From the NCBI RefSeq assembly GCF_011038965.1, contig NZ_JAAKEB010000014.1, positions 1 to 56,314 on the forward strand: a stretch of DNA of 56,314 bases, in the 5' to 3' direction. Position numbers and translations under genes: made by a program. Below are positions 14,159 to 22,787 of this stretch, in pieces; position 1 is the stretch's first letter, and each line of letters opens with the position of its first letter. This stretch comes from Adlercreutzia sp. ZJ141 (GTDB lineage: Bacteria > Actinomycetota > Coriobacteriia > Coriobacteriales > Eggerthellaceae). A model generated the notes under the pieces. The model was given only the letters and a program-made list of their open reading frames with translations, did no database searches and was not told where the DNA came from.

Positions 14159-17040
14159 TAGAACACATCCTCAGTCTGAGCTTCAGCGAGCATTTCCTCA
14201 GTCGGCAGGAACGGTGCGAACTCCTCGGGCTCGATCCAGATGTTGGCCGGGCGCTCGGACTTCTCGATTTTCACCGTGAAGCCGCGGTTCGTGTAGGAAC
14301 CGTATACCTCGTTGAACGGGGCATTATTCTTGGTGAGCACGTTGACGTTGCACTCGCGCCAACCACCGGTGATCTCGGACTGCGAGGCATCGTAGCACTC
14401 GGGATTCCAGAAGCGCTCCATCCATACCGTGTTGGGATGCACACCCTCGGTGAGATACGCACGCGCATGCGTTTCGGAACGGCGGCTGGTAACCTTAACC
14501 CAGTCCATGTGCTCGATACCCAGCTCCTTGGCGGTTGCCGGATTGATGCGAATCTCGGCGCAGGGGAACAGCTCACGGCTGAACGCAGCGTGACGCATCG
14601 TGCCATGATGGAAGTACGGCACGCGACCCGAGGTGAGCACGTAGGGGTACTCGGTGTCGCCGATTGGGCTTTCTGCGGGTTCGATGGGCACACAGATGGG
14701 GCTGTAGTCGGCACAGGCTTCCTGCGGCTTCGGGTAGCAGAACGGATAGCCGGTACGGGCCGTCTTCAGCAGGATCTGGCAGTACGTCTCAATCTTGCGG
14801 GACTCAGTACCGAAACCAGCCGGCAGACCGTCATCACAGATGACCAGATGGTTGTCGTAGCTGAAGTAATCCGGCGTGACGAGCGGCGTATACTGCTCGG
14901 TGTTGGTGGACAGGTCTTCCCAGTCCTTGGCACCGAACTGCTCGACGAGCGCATCCTTGATGGCACCCTCGGTCGGTGTGGCAAGCAGACCCGGCTTCAA
15001 GCCGTTCGGGATTTCGCCACCCCACTTCTCAGCACACGCAGCCACAACCTGAGCGGCCGGAATGGAGTGCGACACGGTTTCGCCGATGTGCACGCATTCG
15101 TTCTGCAGCCACTGGGTGTCAAGCTGCGTCATGTTCACCATGGGCTCTTCCAGCCACTCACGCAGCGGGAACACCAGGTCGGCAGCCTCAATGTGGAACG
15201 AGGTGAGCATCGGGTACTGACCAATGACGAAGTCAACCTCAGGGAACACCTTGTACCACGACTCGGCGTTGCCCAACACGGCCAGCTTGTTGCCGGACAT
15301 GTCGAACCACACACGCGGCTTGAACGGCTCGCCGGTCTCGATAGCATCGCGCACCGTGGGAATGTGGCTGTGGCACCACGCGTACAGACCCTTGTGGTCC
15401 TTCATACCCAGACGGTCGATGAGCAGCTGGTTTGCCAGCTCTTGCTGCGACACATCAGCCTTGCCATAGGGGGTTTCCTCACCCTTGGCCCACGCCTCGT
15501 TCTCGGCGTCGGAAGCGCCGACCACAGCGCCGATACCGTACATGGCAGAGAACATGCCGTCGAAGCCGTTGTTGAAGGTGACGGGACGGGTGGGAGCAGC
15601 GTCGCCGCCGTTGGCACCAAACACGCCAGCCTTCTTCTTCGTCATGGTGACACCCGGCTTGTTGATGCGGCCCATGATAGAGTCGAGACCCATGCAGCCC
15701 AGCGGCACCTGAGAAGCCGACTCGGTCATGTCGGAAGCAACACCATTGACGATGCCACCCCAGTTGTCACAGTAGATATTGATGGCTTCCTCAATCTTGT
15801 CAGCCTGCAGCCAGCAATCCTCGGCAGTTGCCTCGAGCGTCCAGGGGTCAGCCGTCTCCTTGTAGATCTGACCAGCGGTCTTATAGGCCTTGCCATTGAA
15901 GTCGCCAGCCCAGAAGATCTCGGGGTCAACCTTGGAGTCCTCGGGCAGGCTGTACTCGAAGGGCTGCACCGAGTTGGTCTTCAGGTCGTAGCACACGTAC
16001 ACCGGCGTGTTCGCAGGCATCTCAGCCGGAGGCTCGTAGCCCTCAATAACGTCAACAGCCTTCACGGGCAGCTTGTAGTTCTCGCTCGCTTCGTCCATGT
16101 CGATGAGGAACGGCAGGTTCGTCCAGTACTTGGTGAACTCAGCGTCGTACTTCTCGTTTTCGAAGATGTAGCGGAACCAGCACAGCAACAACTTGGTGTC
16201 GGTGCCGGGACGAACGGGTAGCCACACATCGGCCTTCACAGCGTCGGGGCTAAAGTTCGGGTCAACAACGACAGTCTTAACGCCCTTGGCCTTCAGTTCA
16301 GCCATGCCACGACCAGATTCTGCGGTCTCAGAGACGGACGGCTGAGCACCCCAGATGACAACCATTTCGGTCTTGTTGTCGTCGCCCGTGCGGAAGATCT
16401 CCTGGACGGCGTTGTCAGCCACGGACTGGTCGTCGCCGCCGTAGAAGAGCTTCGACATGGACCAACGGGGCAGGTAGCACTGCGCGCAGCCCGGCTCGAA
16501 CACGGTGGGGGAACCGAACGCCATGGGAAGCGTCATGGCTTCCATGAACGAATAAGCACCGCCGCCGCCGACGCTAGCGAAGAACGCATAGTTGCCATAC
16601 TTGTCAATAGCGTCAACGATCTGCTGGGAAGCCAAGTCGATAGCCTCATCCCAGGAGATCTGCTCCCAGTCGTTGGTGCCGCGCTCGACATGCTTCATCG
16701 GGTGCAGGATACGACGAGGGCTGTACATGGTGTGCAGCTGGTTTAAGCCCTTGATGCACAGCGAACCACGGGAAACCGGGGCACGCTTGTCGCCCTCGAG
16801 CTTGACCACCACGCCGTCCTTCAGATATGCGACAACAGGGCACATCTGAATGCAGCCGTGGCAAGAGGTGTACATCTTGGTCAGACCCTCTTTGCTGTCA
16901 CTCGCAGAAGACGTGGTGCCACCGGTGGAGCCACCATCGTCCTTCATGCAGCCAGACATCGAAGCGCCGATAGCCGCGGCAGCACCTGCGAGCGCAGACG
17001 CTTTCACGAAACTACGACGTGTCAACGTTGCTTCTGACAT
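14158..17040 (-). CDS. Twin-arginine molybdopterin oxidoreductase, catalytic subunit (DMSO-reductase family)
   Basis: 960 residues. The signal TRRSFVKASALAGAAAAIG, with a Cys31 after SMSG, directs folded export by the Tat pathway and possibly lipid anchoring. The [4Fe-4S] motif is Cys60, Cys63, Cys67 and Cys95. The usual molybdopterin domains follow, including GGGGAYSFMEAMTLPMAFG and the C-terminal cofactor domain from TSGRVPYFHHGTMRH. The stretch FEPGCAQCYLPRW lies where the metal ligand is often found; which residue binds molybdenum is unclear. The substrate is unknown: sulfoxides, N-oxides or phenolic gut compounds are all plausible for this group. The ATG at 17038-17040 follows AGGAGGAAAGG. 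Confidence 0.93.
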   Translation of the reverse strand: MSEATLTRRSFVKASALAGAAAAIGASMSGCMKDDGGSTGGTTSSASDSKEGLTKMYTSCHGCIQMCPVVAYLKDGVVVKLEGDKRAPVSRGSLCIKGLNQLHTMYSPRRILHPMKHVERGTNDWEQISWDEAIDLASQQIVDAIDKYGNYAFFASVGGGGAYSFMEAMTLPMAFGSPTVFEPGCAQCYLPRWSMSKLFYGGDDQSVADNAVQEIFRTGDDNKTEMVVIWGAQPSVSETAESGRGMAELKAKGVKTVVVDPNFSPDAVKADVWLPVRPGTDTKLLLCWFRYIFENEKYDAEFTKYWTNLPFLIDMDEASENYKLPVKAVDVIEGYEPPAEMPANTPVYVCYDLKTNSVQPFEYSLPEDSKVDPEIFWAGDFNGKAYKTAGQIYKETADPWTLEATAEDCWLQADKIEEAINIYCDNWGGIVNGVASDMTESASQVPLGCMGLDSIMGRINKPGVTMTKKKAGVFGANGGDAAPTRPVTFNNGFDGMFSAMYGIGAVVGASDAENEAWAKGEETPYGKADVSQQELANQLLIDRLGMKDHKGLYAWCHSHIPTVRDAIETGEPFKPRVWFDMSGNKLAVLGNAESWYKVFPEVDFVIGQYPMLTSFHIEAADLVFPLREWLEEPMVNMTQLDTQWLQNECVHIGETVSHSIPAAQVVAACAEKWGGEIPNGLKPGLLATPTEGAIKDALVEQFGAKDWEDLSTNTEQYTPLVTPDYFSYDNHLVICDDGLPAGFGTESRKIETYCQILLKTARTGYPFCYPKPQEACADYSPICVPIEPAESPIGDTEYPYVLTSGRVPYFHHGTMRHAAFSRELFPCAEIRINPATAKELGIEHMDWVKVTSRRSETHARAYLTEGVHPNTVWMERFWNPECYDASQSEITGGWRECNVNVLTKNNAPFNEVYGSYTNRGFTVKIEKSERPANIWIEPEEFAPFLPTEEMLAEAQTEDVF

Positions 17041-17066
17041 CTTTCTTCCTTTCCTCCTACTTTTAC

Positions 17067-17843
17067 CTACTCGTCCGCCTTCATTTCCTCGAGAAACTCG
17101 ACCCCCTCTTCCGTAAGGGTCCAGCCCTCTTTCCAAACCAGAGCGCCAGCGCGCTCAAGCTTGTCAACAAATACGCTCGGCTGCATGGTTTCCACATGGC
17201 CGTCAATGACGGTCTGTAGCGCCGGGCGGCCAGCCAGCAGCTTTTGAATTTCTGCATATGTGCGCGGCTGAGCGTGCACGAATTCGAGTACGTCAACGTA
17301 CGTTTCCGTGCGCTCAGGGTTAAGCTGAAGCATCTGCACAAGACGCGCCTTCGGGCTGTATTCCTCTACGAAAGCACGGCCTACCTCGGTGGTCTTGTAG
17401 TGAAAGCTTGCAACCAGATCGTCTTCCTCGTCCTCGGTCAGACCCACCTTCTGCTCCGGTGTAACCACGTTGCCGTCGACGTCCTTCTCGATAAGTTCGA
17501 GACCATACGCACCCACCAGCTTCGTGATGAGGTAGTACTGGTTGGTGGTACAGCTTGCGAATTCGGGATAGGTGGCCATTTCCTGCTCGATCACGTTTAA
17601 AGGACGCTCTTCGAGACAGAACACGAGCGTTTTATACAGCAGCTCGCGATCGAGTGGTTGACGAGTGACGGTGTAGCCCAACTTGTCGAGCTTTTGATCA
17701 AACGTGAGCTCAGGTTGCGGCTGCGCCTCCTGCTCGGCGATTTCCGCCATATCGTTCGCAGCCGGGTCAGCGAAGCCGTTGTCTTCTTCTGTCTGATGTT
17801 GGGATTGCATCATCGGAACCGATCGCATTTGCTCTTCCGGCAT
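17067..17843 (-). CDS. Winged-helix-like protein heading the molybdoenzyme operon
   Basis: 258 residues, not recognised as a named family. The first 45 are acidic and Gln-rich and look disordered. The rest is mainly helical, with two repeats of a pattern like a small winged helix: around 65-165, and around 175-250 with TYAEIQKLLAGRPALQTVID and ALVWKEGWTLTEEGVEFLEE. No DNA-binding residues can be assigned. It is the first gene of the operon, 26 bases before the catalytic subunit, so it may be a regulator or an accessory factor. The start follows GGGGGAGGAA. Confidence 0.65.
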   Translation of the reverse strand: MPEEQMRSVPMMQSQHQTEEDNGFADPAANDMAEIAEQEAQPQPELTFDQKLDKLGYTVTRQPLDRELLYKTLVFCLEERPLNVIEQEMATYPEFASCTTNQYYLITKLVGAYGLELIEKDVDGNVVTPEQKVGLTEDEEDDLVASFHYKTTEVGRAFVEEYSPKARLVQMLQLNPERTETYVDVLEFVHAQPRTYAEIQKLLAGRPALQTVIDGHVETMQPSVFVDKLERAGALVWKEGWTLTEEGVEFLEEMKADE

Positions 17844-17967
17844 ATGGTTCCTCCCCCTTCTTCGATTCTGGAATGGCGCGCAGACTCGCAGCCGCCTGAG
17901 TGCGGCTCGAGCGCGCTCTTATTGCTCGTTTGTAGCTGTTTTGTTGTGCGCATCTTATGAAGAAAAC

Positions 17968-17981
17968 ATGGTGCGCACCAT
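17968..17981. promoter_or_regulatory. Perfect 14-base palindrome, candidate operator
   Basis: ATGGTGCGCACCAT reads the same on both strands and is centred about 130 bases before the first gene of the molybdoenzyme operon. If the -10 at 17952-17957 is real, it sits over the -35 region. A LuxR-type dimer is a natural candidate ligand, but nothing proves it. Confidence 0.5.
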
Positions 17982-18192
17982 CCGCAGCGTGGATGAAATT
18001 CACGATTTTTTGAACTTTTTTCCTCATGCAAAATGGATGAGGTGTTGCATTATGCCTGGTAACAAGAATGCTCATTCAAGAATGATGATGTATGAGTTGG
18101 ATGAGACTTCTCCATAACCCAGTTCACCTACCGCCCTTGTTCACGTTAGCTCACGTTGTGAACTACTACCAAGCGCAGTCATATCAATCTGC

Positions 18193-18228
18193 AAAAAAGA
18201 GGGCGACCGCGTTCTATGCGGTTCGCCC
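18193..18228 (-). terminator. Terminator of the pyrH-to-ModE-like gene group
   Basis: On the minus strand GGGCGAACCGC and GCGGTCGCCC form a ten-pair stem with one bulged A, followed by TCTTTTTTG. It lies about 50 bases after the ModE-like stop codon. Confidence 0.8.
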
Positions 18229-18274
18229 CAACGCGCGATCACGCAAGCGATCGCAAGCTTGTTCGCGCCACCTG

Positions 18275-18625
18275 TCAGTCGGCAACAGCCTCCGCGTACT
18301 TCAGAGCCGCATAACGATGTAGATCCGCCTTCAAGCTGTCATAAGCGTCAAGCAGCGTAGTACCATCATCAGTAAGCACGCTGCCGCGCGCACCATCGCG
18401 AATGATAAGAGGCATACCAAGCGCTTCTTCGGTTTCGCCCATAATACGCCAGGCCTTGCTGTACGCCATACGCATGCTCTTCGCGGCAGCATTCAGCGAC
18501 CCAAGGTCGCGCACACCCCGACAAAGTTCAGCCACACCTGGACCGAACATAACCTTGTCGCCATCCTCCCCAATGGAAACGATAGACAGTTTGATTTGGG
18601 GTTCAAGGGTTGCCAACTTGTTCAT
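18275..18625 (-). CDS. ModE N-terminal-like winged-helix protein
   Basis: 116 residues matching the DNA-binding half of ModE, the LysR-type helix-turn-helix of the molybdate regulator: GVRDLGSLNAAAKSMRMAYSKAWRIMGETEEALG, then a wing with GARGSVLTDDGTTLLDAY (residues about 38-95). The molybdate-binding Mop domains of full ModE are absent. Single-domain proteins like this are common beside molybdenum genes. It may regulate modABC, moaA or the molybdoenzyme, all within 18 kb, but a direct sensor function is doubtful. It lies 36 bases after dxr, so it could be co-transcribed with the core genes. Confidence 0.85.
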   Translation of the reverse strand: MNKLATLEPQIKLSIVSIGEDGDKVMFGPGVAELCRGVRDLGSLNAAAKSMRMAYSKAWRIMGETEEALGMPLIIRDGARGSVLTDDGTTLLDAYDSLKADLHRYAALKYAEAVAD

Positions 18626-18661
18626 GCGGAATCCTCGCCTATCCTTCGCGCTTCGACCGTG

Positions 18662-19933
18662 TTATCTTACCATGCCTGCCGCAACCTCACGCGCCCAGGC
18701 ATCGATTTCCAACAGCTGGTCGATACTCTCCACACGCTGCACGCCACCGCCGCCTCCCGCTTCGTGAGCGTCCATGACAGCTTCCACACATTCGGCAATT
18801 CCAAGATAGCTTCCCTGCTGCGACAAAAAGGCTGCCACCGCAACCTCGTTCGCCGCATTCAGAACACACGGCAGCGTGCCGCCGCGCTCGCCCGCCGCAC
18901 GTGACAGCGCCAAACAGCGAAATGTGTTGGTGTCAGCAGGCGCAAAGTCAAGATGCCCAAGCTTCGTGAAGTCAACGGGTGTAACTGGTGCGTCCCACCG
19001 ATCGGGATAACTCAGCGCAAACTGGATAGGAATTCGCATGTCGGTAGTACCCAAATGAGCCTTCACGCTGCCGTCGGTGTACTCCACCATGGAATGAATG
19101 GCGCTTTGTGGTTGCACCACCACCGAAATGCGCTCGTAGGGCATGTTGAACAGATGATGCGCTTCGATAACTTCAAGCCCTTTGTTCATAAGCGTCGATG
19201 AGTCGATAGATATTTTCGCACCCATGTTCCACGTGGGATGCGCAAGCGCTTGAGCAGGCGTGATCTCGCGAAGATCATCTTTTGTTCGTCCTCGAAACGG
19301 ACCACCGGAAGCTGTTACCCACAACCGCGACACCTCGCGCGCGTTTTCGCCGAGCAAGCACTGGTAGATGGCGCCATGTTCTGAGTCGATGGGCATGAGC
19401 GCCCCCGCTGGCCCTGCGGCAGGTGATGCGCCCGCAGCACGACGAGCAGCGTCAACCCGTGCCGCCAACGGCATAATGAGATCGCCTCCCACCACCAAAG
19501 ATTCCTTGTTTGCCAAGGCCAGCACCTTGCCTGCACGCAGCGTCTCGTAGCTTGCCTTCAGGCCCGCCGCACCCACAAGCGCGTTCACCACAACGTCAAC
19601 CTCAGGCAACCTCACCAGATCAACCACAGCATCGGCCCCAAAACCAAGCGACCCATGTGTGGGTAGAGAAAGCGCGCCTACGAGCGACGATACGGACGTC
19701 GGCGACGGACACGTTTGTTGCTGCAAGTCTGCAGCAATGGCGGAATCGCGCAGGCTAACGTCACCCATCGCCAAATGCCGCACGTTGAATTCACGCGCTT
19801 GTGCAAGCAGCTCTGCCGCACGCGTACCAGCGCCTAAAGCGACAACCTGCAGCTTGTCGGAATGTTGACGAACCACATCGAGCGTCTGCACACCAATGGA
19901 TCCGGTTGATCCTAAAACAGCGATGCGCCTCAT
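18662..19933 (-). CDS. dxr: 1-deoxy-D-xylulose 5-phosphate reductoisomerase
   Basis: Second enzyme of the non-mevalonate isoprenoid pathway, converting DXP to 2-C-methylerythritol 4-phosphate with NADPH. The 423 residues begin with the nucleotide-binding GSTGSIG (8-14). Family motifs include ANKESLVVGGDLIMP, DSEHGAIYQCL with its metal-binding Asp and Glu, and SSTLMNKGLEVIEAHHLF. The start follows AAAGGAC. An insertion of Ala/Gly/Pro-rich residues after AARVDAARRA makes it a little longer than usual (about 390-400). It follows cdsA and uppS, which use the isoprenoid and lipid products. Confidence 0.97.
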   Translation of the reverse strand: MRRIAVLGSTGSIGVQTLDVVRQHSDKLQVVALGAGTRAAELLAQAREFNVRHLAMGDVSLRDSAIAADLQQQTCPSPTSVSSLVGALSLPTHGSLGFGADAVVDLVRLPEVDVVVNALVGAAGLKASYETLRAGKVLALANKESLVVGGDLIMPLAARVDAARRAAGASPAAGPAGALMPIDSEHGAIYQCLLGENAREVSRLWVTASGGPFRGRTKDDLREITPAQALAHPTWNMGAKISIDSSTLMNKGLEVIEAHHLFNMPYERISVVVQPQSAIHSMVEYTDGSVKAHLGTTDMRIPIQFALSYPDRWDAPVTPVDFTKLGHLDFAPADTNTFRCLALSRAAGERGGTLPCVLNAANEVAVAAFLSQQGSYLGIAECVEAVMDAHEAGGGGGVQRVESIDQLLEIDAWAREVAAGMVR

Positions 19934-20031
19934 AGCTTCGTCCTTTCAATTCATGGCGCAGAAACGCGAGACCCAATCTGACAACTTTGGAGGCAGTTTT
20001 GGGTCAAGTCCTGCGCTTTTTCTTTTAGTGG

Positions 20032-20934
20032 TTAGAAAACGTTGGGAATACACCCTCCCAAAACGAGCAAAACGGCAGCAACCGTAGACACTAAAAACAG
20101 CGAGTCGGTGCGATCGAGCAGACCGCCATGCCCGGGCATAATGGTGCCAGAGTCTTTGAATCCGGCATTGCGCTTAATGCGGCTTTCAGCGAAGTCGCCC
20201 AGCACGCCCGCGCACCCACACGCCAGGCCAAAGCAAAGTGCTTGGGGAATACTGATAACGACACCAGGGATAAACGTGAAGAGACACCATGCAGCCATCG
20301 AACCAATAAGCCCGGCAACAAACCCTTCCCAGCTCTTCTTCGGGCTGATACGCGGGGCCATCTTGTGCTTGCCGATCTTGCGGCCAACGAGGTAAGCTGA
20401 AGAGTCATTCGCCCATACGGTAGCAAACACACACAGCGCCAGCACGCCACCCCAAAAGCCCGGAATGGACATGCGAATCACCATAAAGCCGCACAGCAGC
20501 AGCCCACAATACGCCGAGCCGAAAAAGCTCACGCTAACGTCGGCAATACGTGCCCGCGAATAGAACACATACCACACCAGGAGCGCGATCATCTCGCCTA
20601 TGGCAACAATCGCAATTCCGTTATGCCCACAGAAAAACACGCCGATCGGATACATCACCGCACTTGCGATGCCTAGAATCTCGTTTGGAAGCTTCGCATC
20701 CTTGCGCAACATGTAGAAAAATTCACCAGCGCACACGCCAGCCGTAACCGCCAGCAAGATAAGCGTCGTGTATTCGCTCGCCAGCAAACACACCACCGAC
20801 AACACCACGTAGATGAAGCCCGTGCGGAACCGCACCTGCAAATCCGAAGCGTTCTTGAATCGATCGGGCGTCTTGCCGTACGCGTAGTCTTTTATCTTCG
20901 CCGCGGCATTGCGGCCCTCCCCCTTTGTCTTCAT
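20032..20934 (-). CDS. cdsA: Phosphatidate cytidylyltransferase
   Basis: Makes CDP-diacylglycerol from phosphatidate and CTP for phospholipid synthesis in the membrane. The 300-residue protein has about eight hydrophobic helices and the CDS signature near its end: SRIKRNAGFKDSGTIMPGHG followed by GLLDR. Its ATG is one base past the uppS stop, so the pair is translationally coupled. The first 30 residues are basic and cytoplasmic. Confidence 0.95.
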   Translation of the reverse strand: MKTKGEGRNAAAKIKDYAYGKTPDRFKNASDLQVRFRTGFIYVVLSVVCLLASEYTTLILLAVTAGVCAGEFFYMLRKDAKLPNEILGIASAVMYPIGVFFCGHNGIAIVAIGEMIALLVWYVFYSRARIADVSVSFFGSAYCGLLLCGFMVIRMSIPGFWGGVLALCVFATVWANDSSAYLVGRKIGKHKMAPRISPKKSWEGFVAGLIGSMAAWCLFTFIPGVVISIPQALCFGLACGCAGVLGDFAESRIKRNAGFKDSGTIMPGHGGLLDRTDSLFLVSTVAAVLLVLGGCIPNVF

Positions 20935-20935
20935 G

Positions 20936-21715
20936 CTACTTCACCGCCCCGAATCGCCGATCTCTTTGTTGATACTCGAGTAGCGCCCGCAACAATTCGT
21001 AGCGATCGAAGTCGGGCCAGAGCACATCGGTACACACGAATTCGGAGTACGCGATCTGCCACAACAGAAAGTTCGACACTCGCATCTCGCCCGATGTCCG
21101 AATAAGCAACTCGGGGTCGGGAATACCTGCAGTGTAGAGCCCGCGCTCAAACAATTCTTCGGTGACGACAGGCATCTTACCTGTTTCCGCAAACTCGCGC
21201 GCTATATCACGCGCACATGCTTGCACGGCATGTAGTACCTCTTGACGCGCGCCATAGTTCACCGCAACCACAAGCGTCATGCCGTCGTTACCCTTTGTTT
21301 TTTCCCAAGCATCGTCAAACGCCTCGCGCGTTTCGGCAGGCAGCATAGACATATCACCGATAGTCATCACGCGCACATGCTCTTCATGCAAGCCATCGAC
21401 TTCGGCGAGCATGGTTTTGGCGAACAAGTCCATAAGACCCACGACCTCTTCTTCAGGTCGCTTCCAGTTCTCTGTCGAGAACGAGTAGATGGTGAGATAG
21501 CGAACCCCCAAATCGGATGCACACCGAATGGTTTCGCGCACCGCTTCGATGCCGGCTTTATGTCCACGCAAGCGATTCAGCGCACGTTTTTTCGCCCACC
21601 GGCCATTACCGTCCATGATGACAGCAACATGCTGCGGGATGGCGCTTATGTCAAGCGCCTTTGGATTAAGCCCGACCGGGGGATTCGGGAATATGTAATC
21701 AAGCGGTTTGTTCAC
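20936..21715 (-). CDS. uppS: Isoprenyl (undecaprenyl) diphosphate synthase
   Basis: A cis-prenyltransferase that extends farnesyl diphosphate to the long-chain carrier of cell-wall synthesis. The 259 residues carry the family start MDGNGRWAKKR (catalytic Asp near 34), SFSTENWKRP, and the C-terminal LLIRTSGEMRVSNFLLWQIA. The start is GTG at 21713-21715, ten bases after GAGGTGG; an ATG in another frame just upstream ends immediately. It is coupled to cdsA and separated from frr by an unusual hairpin-rich gap. Confidence 0.96.
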   Translation of the reverse strand: MNKPLDYIFPNPPVGLNPKALDISAIPQHVAVIMDGNGRWAKKRALNRLRGHKAGIEAVRETIRCASDLGVRYLTIYSFSTENWKRPEEEVVGLMDLFAKTMLAEVDGLHEEHVRVMTIGDMSMLPAETREAFDDAWEKTKGNDGMTLVVAVNYGARQEVLHAVQACARDIAREFAETGKMPVVTEELFERGLYTAGIPDPELLIRTSGEMRVSNFLLWQIAYSEFVCTDVLWPDFDRYELLRALLEYQQRDRRFGAVK

Positions 21716-21942
21716 AGCGTCATCACCACCTCAAGGCGCTAAATAGAACGAAACAAGCATCGAAGCCCACGCCGTTCGTAGCATTGGCAAACGAGAACTT
21801 CTCCCAGATCGTTCGTAACGTCAGCGAGAAGCGTTTCAGGTGCTCCAGATTGCCGTGAAAGTGCGAGGAAGTGTACCAAAGGTACACGACGAGCGCTTGG
21901 AGCGGCAAGATGGAGTGCCCGAACGCTTCGCAGCATCGGCCC
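21716..21942. other. Gene-free stretch with degenerate repeat sequence before uppS
   Basis: On the minus strand this continues the hairpin array with looser copies of its spacer (for example ATGCTGCGAAGCGTTCGG and AATGCTACGAACGGC). It contains the hairpin GTGTACC-AAA-GGTACAC. A 61-codon minus-strand frame spans it but has no ribosome site; I do not call it a gene. Confidence 0.4.
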
Positions 21943-22117
21943 GTTCCGTTGATCGTAGATCAACGGAACAGATTGCTTCGTAGCGTCGAGTTGTTCCGTT
22001 GATCGTAGATCAACGGAACGGATTGCTTCGTAGCGTCGAGTTGTTCCGTTGATCGTAGATCAACGGAACGGATTGCTTCGCAGCGTCGAGTCATTTCGGC
22101 GATCGGAGATCGGCGAA
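21943..22117. repeat. Array of tandem hairpins with 50-bp period between frr and uppS
   Basis: GTTCCGTTGATC-GTA-GATCAACGGAAC, a perfect 12-pair hairpin, starts at 21943, 21993 and 22043: exactly 50 bases apart, with the nearly identical spacer GATTGCTTCGTAGCGTCGAG. A fourth, diverged hairpin (TTTCG.CGATC-GGA-GATCG.CGAAA) lies at about 22094-22117, next to the frr stop. All are transcribed if frr and uppS share an RNA. The function is unknown. Confidence 0.85.
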
Positions 22118-22120
22118 ACC

Positions 22121-22678
22121 TTAGATCTCCATGACCTCGGCTTCCTTTTTCTTGAAAGCCTCTTCAATTTCGGCGACATACTTGTCGGTGAGCTTCTGAA
22201 CGTCGGCTTGCGCACGCTTCATATCGTCTTCGGGAAGACCCTCGTCCTTCATGAGCTTTTCGATGCGGGAATTGGCATCGCGGCGCATGTTACGAACGGC
22301 TACACGCGCATCCTCAGCGTATCCCTTGCACTGCTTCACCAGATCACGACGACGCTCTTCGGTCAGCGTTGGGAACGGCAGTCGAATGACCGAACCATCA
22401 TTTGAGGGCGTTACACCCAAGTCGCTCGCCAAGATAGCCTGTTCGATGGCTTTCAGCACGCTCTTATCCCACGGTTCGATGACCAGCATATGCGCGTCGG
22501 GAGTTTTGATACCCGCCATCTGGTTCACTGGCGTGGGTACGCCGTAGTAGTCAACTCGGATACGATCGAGCACCATGGCGTTCGCACGACCAGTGCGTAC
22601 TGCCGAGAAATTGCCGTTTAGCGACGAGAGGGTTTTCTGCATGTGCTCTTCGGCATCCATCATAATTTCGTCAACCAT
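22121..22678 (-). CDS. frr: Ribosome recycling factor
   Basis: Splits post-termination ribosomes together with EF-G. The 185 residues match the family along their length: SLNGNFSAVRTGRANAMVLD, YYGVPTPVNQMAGI, PFPTLTEERRRDLVKQCK and a C-terminal helix with KLTDKYVAEIEEAFKKKEAE. The ATG follows AAAGGAAC. It sits after pyrH, the usual bacterial order; tsf and rpsB, often found with them, are not in this window. Confidence 0.98.
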   Translation of the reverse strand: MVDEIMMDAEEHMQKTLSSLNGNFSAVRTGRANAMVLDRIRVDYYGVPTPVNQMAGIKTPDAHMLVIEPWDKSVLKAIEQAILASDLGVTPSNDGSVIRLPFPTLTEERRRDLVKQCKGYAEDARVAVRNMRRDANSRIEKLMKDEGLPEDDMKRAQADVQKLTDKYVAEIEEAFKKKEAEVMEI

Positions 22679-22787
22679 AGCCGTTCCTTTCGTTCCGCTT
22701 GCGACGAGACGGTCGTCCGCTCCGGCGTCGCATGCGAAACCGACCGCGAACCGCGCGTTTCTTACAAGGTTCTTACGCGCTTGACGC

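Larger units (their letters stand above)
17844..18274. other. Gene-free control region upstream of the molybdoenzyme operon
   Basis: About 430 bases without a gene. It contains the palindrome at 17968-17981, a possible minus-strand -10 TAAGAT (complement of 17952-17957), an inverted repeat CCTCAT/ATGAGG near 18023-18043, an AT-rich stretch, and the terminator of the ModE-like gene at 18193-18228. Confidence 0.5.

Noticed and set aside
14437-16221. 594-codon plus-strand frame opposite the molybdoenzyme gene
   Set aside because: Antisense shadow of a gene with clear twin-arginine, FeS and molybdopterin motifs; rich in His, Arg, Val and Leu as expected for GC-biased antisense.
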